This document shows, one piece after another, positions 61,566-64,000 of a DNA stretch of 64,000 bases; positions within the stretch are counted from its first letter, which is position 1, and every line of letters starts with the position of its first letter. The position numbers were made by a program, and so were the translations under genes. Origin of the DNA: Ligustrum vulgare (Eukaryota > Streptophyta > Magnoliopsida > Lamiales > Oleaceae); NCBI GenBank assembly GCA_963555705.1, contig OY743177.1, positions 54,258,096 to 54,322,095 of the forward strand. Direction: 5' to 3'. Below the pieces are notes generated by a model. That model was given only the letters and a program-made list of their open reading frames with translations. It was not told where the DNA came from and searched no databases.

Positions 61566-62390
61566 AGACCTACTCAGAATGACCCTGTAACCTCCCTGTT
61601 CCCTGACCCATAATCTATAACCCTTGACCCCTTCTCCATACCCAAGAAAAACACATTTTAAAGATCTGGAGTCAAGTTTAGATTCAGACTGGTGTGAGTA
61701 GGCAGCACACCCAAAAACTTTTAATTTTGAAAAGTCAGGAAGATAATTATTTTAGATTTGATAAGGAATTTTAAAATCAATGGCACTGGAGGGAGAAAGA
61801 TTTATTAGATAAGAAGCAGTTTTGACTGCTTCACCCCAAAAAATTTTAGGCAAGTTGGAATCAAGTAAAAGACACCTAGTTCTTTCTAGGAGTGTCCTAT
61901 TAATCCTTTCAGCAACCCCGTTTTGCTTTGGACTGTAGGCTATAGTCATGTGCCTAAGAATACCTAAGGTGCTACAGAAAGAATCAAACTCTTGGTTACA
62001 AAATTCTAAACCATTATCAGTTCTAATAGTTTTGACTCTTTTTCCTTTCAAATTTTGAACTAAGGTGATCCAGTTTTTGAAAACAGACATTGTTGCATCC
62101 TTAGTTTTTAGCAAATGCACCCAAGTTTTCCTAGAAAAGTCATCCACTATAAGAAGAAAGTATCTGAAACCTGAAACAGAACTCACAGGACCAAGACCCC
62201 ACAAATCAGCATGCAAATATTCAAGTACATCAGAAGATTTATGAACACCTTTACCAAATGAACTTCTTTTCTGTTTACCTAACACAAATTTTTCACAAAA
62301 GTCAAGTTTATGCAACACGTCATTACCAAATACACCTTTGGTTTCAAGTAATTTAAGTCTCTTTTGACCTATGTGTCCTAATCTTTTATG
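61566..62390 (-). pseudogene. CopB integrase
   Basis: The core 61752-62318 reads LEYLHADLWGLGPV (first Asp), YFLLIVDDFSRKTWV, IRTDNGLEF (second Asp) and YSPKQNGVAERINRTLLE (Glu). Upstream is the zinc region (HKLDFCEKFVLGKQ); downstream past a stop at 61752 are KLKVFGCAAY and VFLGYGEGVKGYRLW segments. Only a few stops interrupt it. Confidence 0.85.
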
Positions 62391-63871
62391 TCATAACACA
62401 GTCTTATTCAAGTCAGACACAGCATTAAAGGACTTAGCATAAACAGACAAGGTATTCAGCATATATATCCCATTAATTTTGGGAGTACTAACAATCAGAC
62501 AGTTATTTTTGAAAATACTCAAATAACCATTTTGCATTCTAATCTCAAAGGATTCAGAATCTAAAACACCAAGAGAAATCGGGTTCCTTTTCAAATCAGG
62601 AACATATCTGGTTTTGTTTAAAGTAAGAGTTCTGTTATTATCAAGTTGTAACAAAACCTTTCCAATACCTTTCACATCACAAGAAATATTATTGCTAAGT
62701 TTCACAGAACCAAAGCAATTATCACTGAAATTAACAAACATATCCTTTTCAGGACATATATGAAAGGTGCAGCCAGAATCTAAAATCCATTCATTCTTTT
62801 TATCTGATTCAGTAGTGACATAAACCACCCCATTATGATTATTGTCTTGCACTGCAGCCTCAGTTTGATTACTGATTCCCTGTTCATTTTTCCTTTTAAA
62901 TCAATATTTAATATGATGCCCAGGTTGGCCACAGTAAAAACAAATCCTAGGAGGTTTATCTACATCTGCAGTTCCAGCATTGTTATCATGTGTTCTAAAA
63001 TTATTCTGGTTTCTGAAATTCTTGTAAATTTTAGTATTATTATCCTGATTTCTGAAACCAGACTGACCTCTAAAGTTATTGTCTTTAGACCTATTGAGAT
63101 TGCCATTATTTTGAAAGTTACCCTTTGCAGACTTATTGTTCCAGCCCCTATTACTGCTAGAAATATTCCAATTTTTATTGGAATTAGTTCCAGACTTATT
63201 CTGCCTAAAAGAGTTCTTCTTCCTAGAGGTTCCTATCACATTATAGGCTTCCTTAGGATTATTTTTGAATTCTAACTCTTTATTCTTAGGGGATGTATGG
63301 ACGCTTTCAGTGGTCAACTTCTGCCCCCCCCCCCCCCATACTCTAAGGCATTCCTCAAATCCTTAAATTTATCCACCATAGCATTCAGTAAGCAAACAAC
63401 CTTTTGTTCATTAGTAAGTTTTTCATCACATTTTAATAGACTTTGTGTGATCTTAGTAAACCTACTCATATTTTCATCCACATCCTTAGATGGATCAAAT
63501 TTAAAAGAGAAGTATTATTTTCACAGAAAACACTTATCAGGTACAGACACAGTATCATGAATTTCTTCCAATCTATTCCACAATTCCATAGTAGTTTTTG
63601 TCTTGCCTATTTGTCTAATGACATTATCAGATAAGTGCAAAAACAAAGTACTCCAAGCAATTTCATCCATTTCAAGTTGTTTGTCCTGAGGGGTATCAAG
63701 GGGCCAGAATTTATCTATATCCTTAGCACATTTCATTTGAAGTAGTAAAGCTCGCATTTTTTGGCTCCAGATGTTGAAATCCCCTTTGCCATTCCAAATT
63801 TCAACATCTACCTTAACAGTAGCCATTGAAATAATGAACAAGTAATGGAGCTTTAATAGTTCAAAAAACAA
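62391..63871 (-). pseudogene. CopB gag and protease
   Basis: Gag starts with Met in MATVKVDVEIWNGKGDFNIW near 63826 and has WSTLFLHLSDNVIRQI and KTTMELWNRLEEI. After a stop and the C14 run (63324-63337 on plus), an Asn/Gly/Arg-rich block leads to the zinc knuckle CFYCGQPGHHIKY. Past another stop, WILDSGCTFHICP is the protease site. The C run is a likely shift point. Confidence 0.85.
63324..63337. repeat. Homopolymer of 14 C
   Basis: Fourteen consecutive C inside CopB gag, breaking the frame (sense G run). Similar long C/G runs occur at 27213-27225 and 24068-24078. Confidence 0.9.
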
Positions 63872-64000
63872 ACAATCAAGCAGAAAACAACAATGCAGGT
63901 CACAGTCGCTAAGTAAGACAGTTAAACAGAGTCAAGAACTTATGTTCAAGAAGGTTCTCGAAGATTCAGAACACAGTAATCAGAAACTGAGTAATCAAGG
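63872..64000. other. CopB leader, cut by the window end
   Basis: A-rich sequence upstream of gag in sense. Neither a primer site nor an LTR is reached. Confidence 0.5.

Larger units (their letters stand above)
58095..64000 (-). mobile_element. Ty1/copia element CopB, runs off the window
   Basis: A 3' LTR (58095-58738) and polypurine tract are followed, on the minus strand, by RNase H, RT, integrase, protease and gag up to 63871. The other LTR lies beyond base 64000. RT is interrupted by a solo LTR (59828-60678). The coding frame is nearly intact: one frame serves 63317 to 60684 with few stops. Domain sequences look like the Tork (Tnt1-like) group, moderately sure. Confidence 0.9.

Overview
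This window looks like repeat-rich nuclear DNA of a flowering plant, probably a eudicot. It is AT-rich. Every coding sequence I can identify belongs to a transposable element: plant Ty3/gypsy lineages (Athila-like, Tat-like, CRM-like), plant Ty1/copia elements, a LINE, a Mutator-like element and MITE-like repeats. I see no intact host gene, no rRNA or tRNA gene and no CRISPR array. A CRM-type centromeric retrotransposon plus a CRM-like solo LTR suggest pericentromeric heterochromatin; the species cannot be told.

Layout. 1-7100: a LINE reverse-transcriptase pseudogene (+), split by a complete non-autonomous Athila-like element, N1 (208-6309, minus, TSD CCAGC). 7467-35316: a Tat-type element (minus, dual RNase H) that hosts two further insertions, a full-frame Athila element missing its 3' LTR (16915-25908, +) and a complete CRM-type element (27277-34153, minus, TSD CCCCA). 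Beside its downstream LTR the Tat element carries an antisense, intron-containing gene (8429-11259, +) whose N-terminal part resembles the plant mobile domain and whose C-terminal part is coiled coil. 35317-40457: unassigned flank with a foldback Mutator-like element (35670-38041) and a tandem repeat. 40458-46318: a decayed copia element, CopA, with near-identical LTRs (TSD GTATA). 46324-47100: a 291-bp tandem duplication related to the flank at 35.5 kb. 47130-49517: a copia-gag/gypsy-integrase chimera followed by one LTR. 49518-55556: a second non-autonomous Athila-like element, N2 (minus), with gag and protease remnants only and a truncated 5' LTR. 55557-58094: two MITE-like repeats and unassigned DNA. 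58095-64000: a copia element, CopB (minus), running off the window and interrupted by a CRM-like solo LTR (59828-60678, TSD TATTT).

How the parts relate. The autonomous-type Athila and the non-autonomous N1 and N2 have very different coding content but share an ordered set of non-coding signals. These are a hairpin just after the last ORF, internal polypurine-like motifs, a ~100-bp module (duplicated in two of the three), a hairpin directly before the polypurine tract, and a common LTR end; N1 and Athila also share a tRNA-Asp-type primer site (this region is lost in N2). Two of the hairpins show compensatory changes between families. I infer cis-acting signals that let N1 and N2 use Athila proteins. 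The other notable system is the spliced antisense gene inside the Tat element: its introns can survive retrotransposition only because they are backwards in the genomic RNA.
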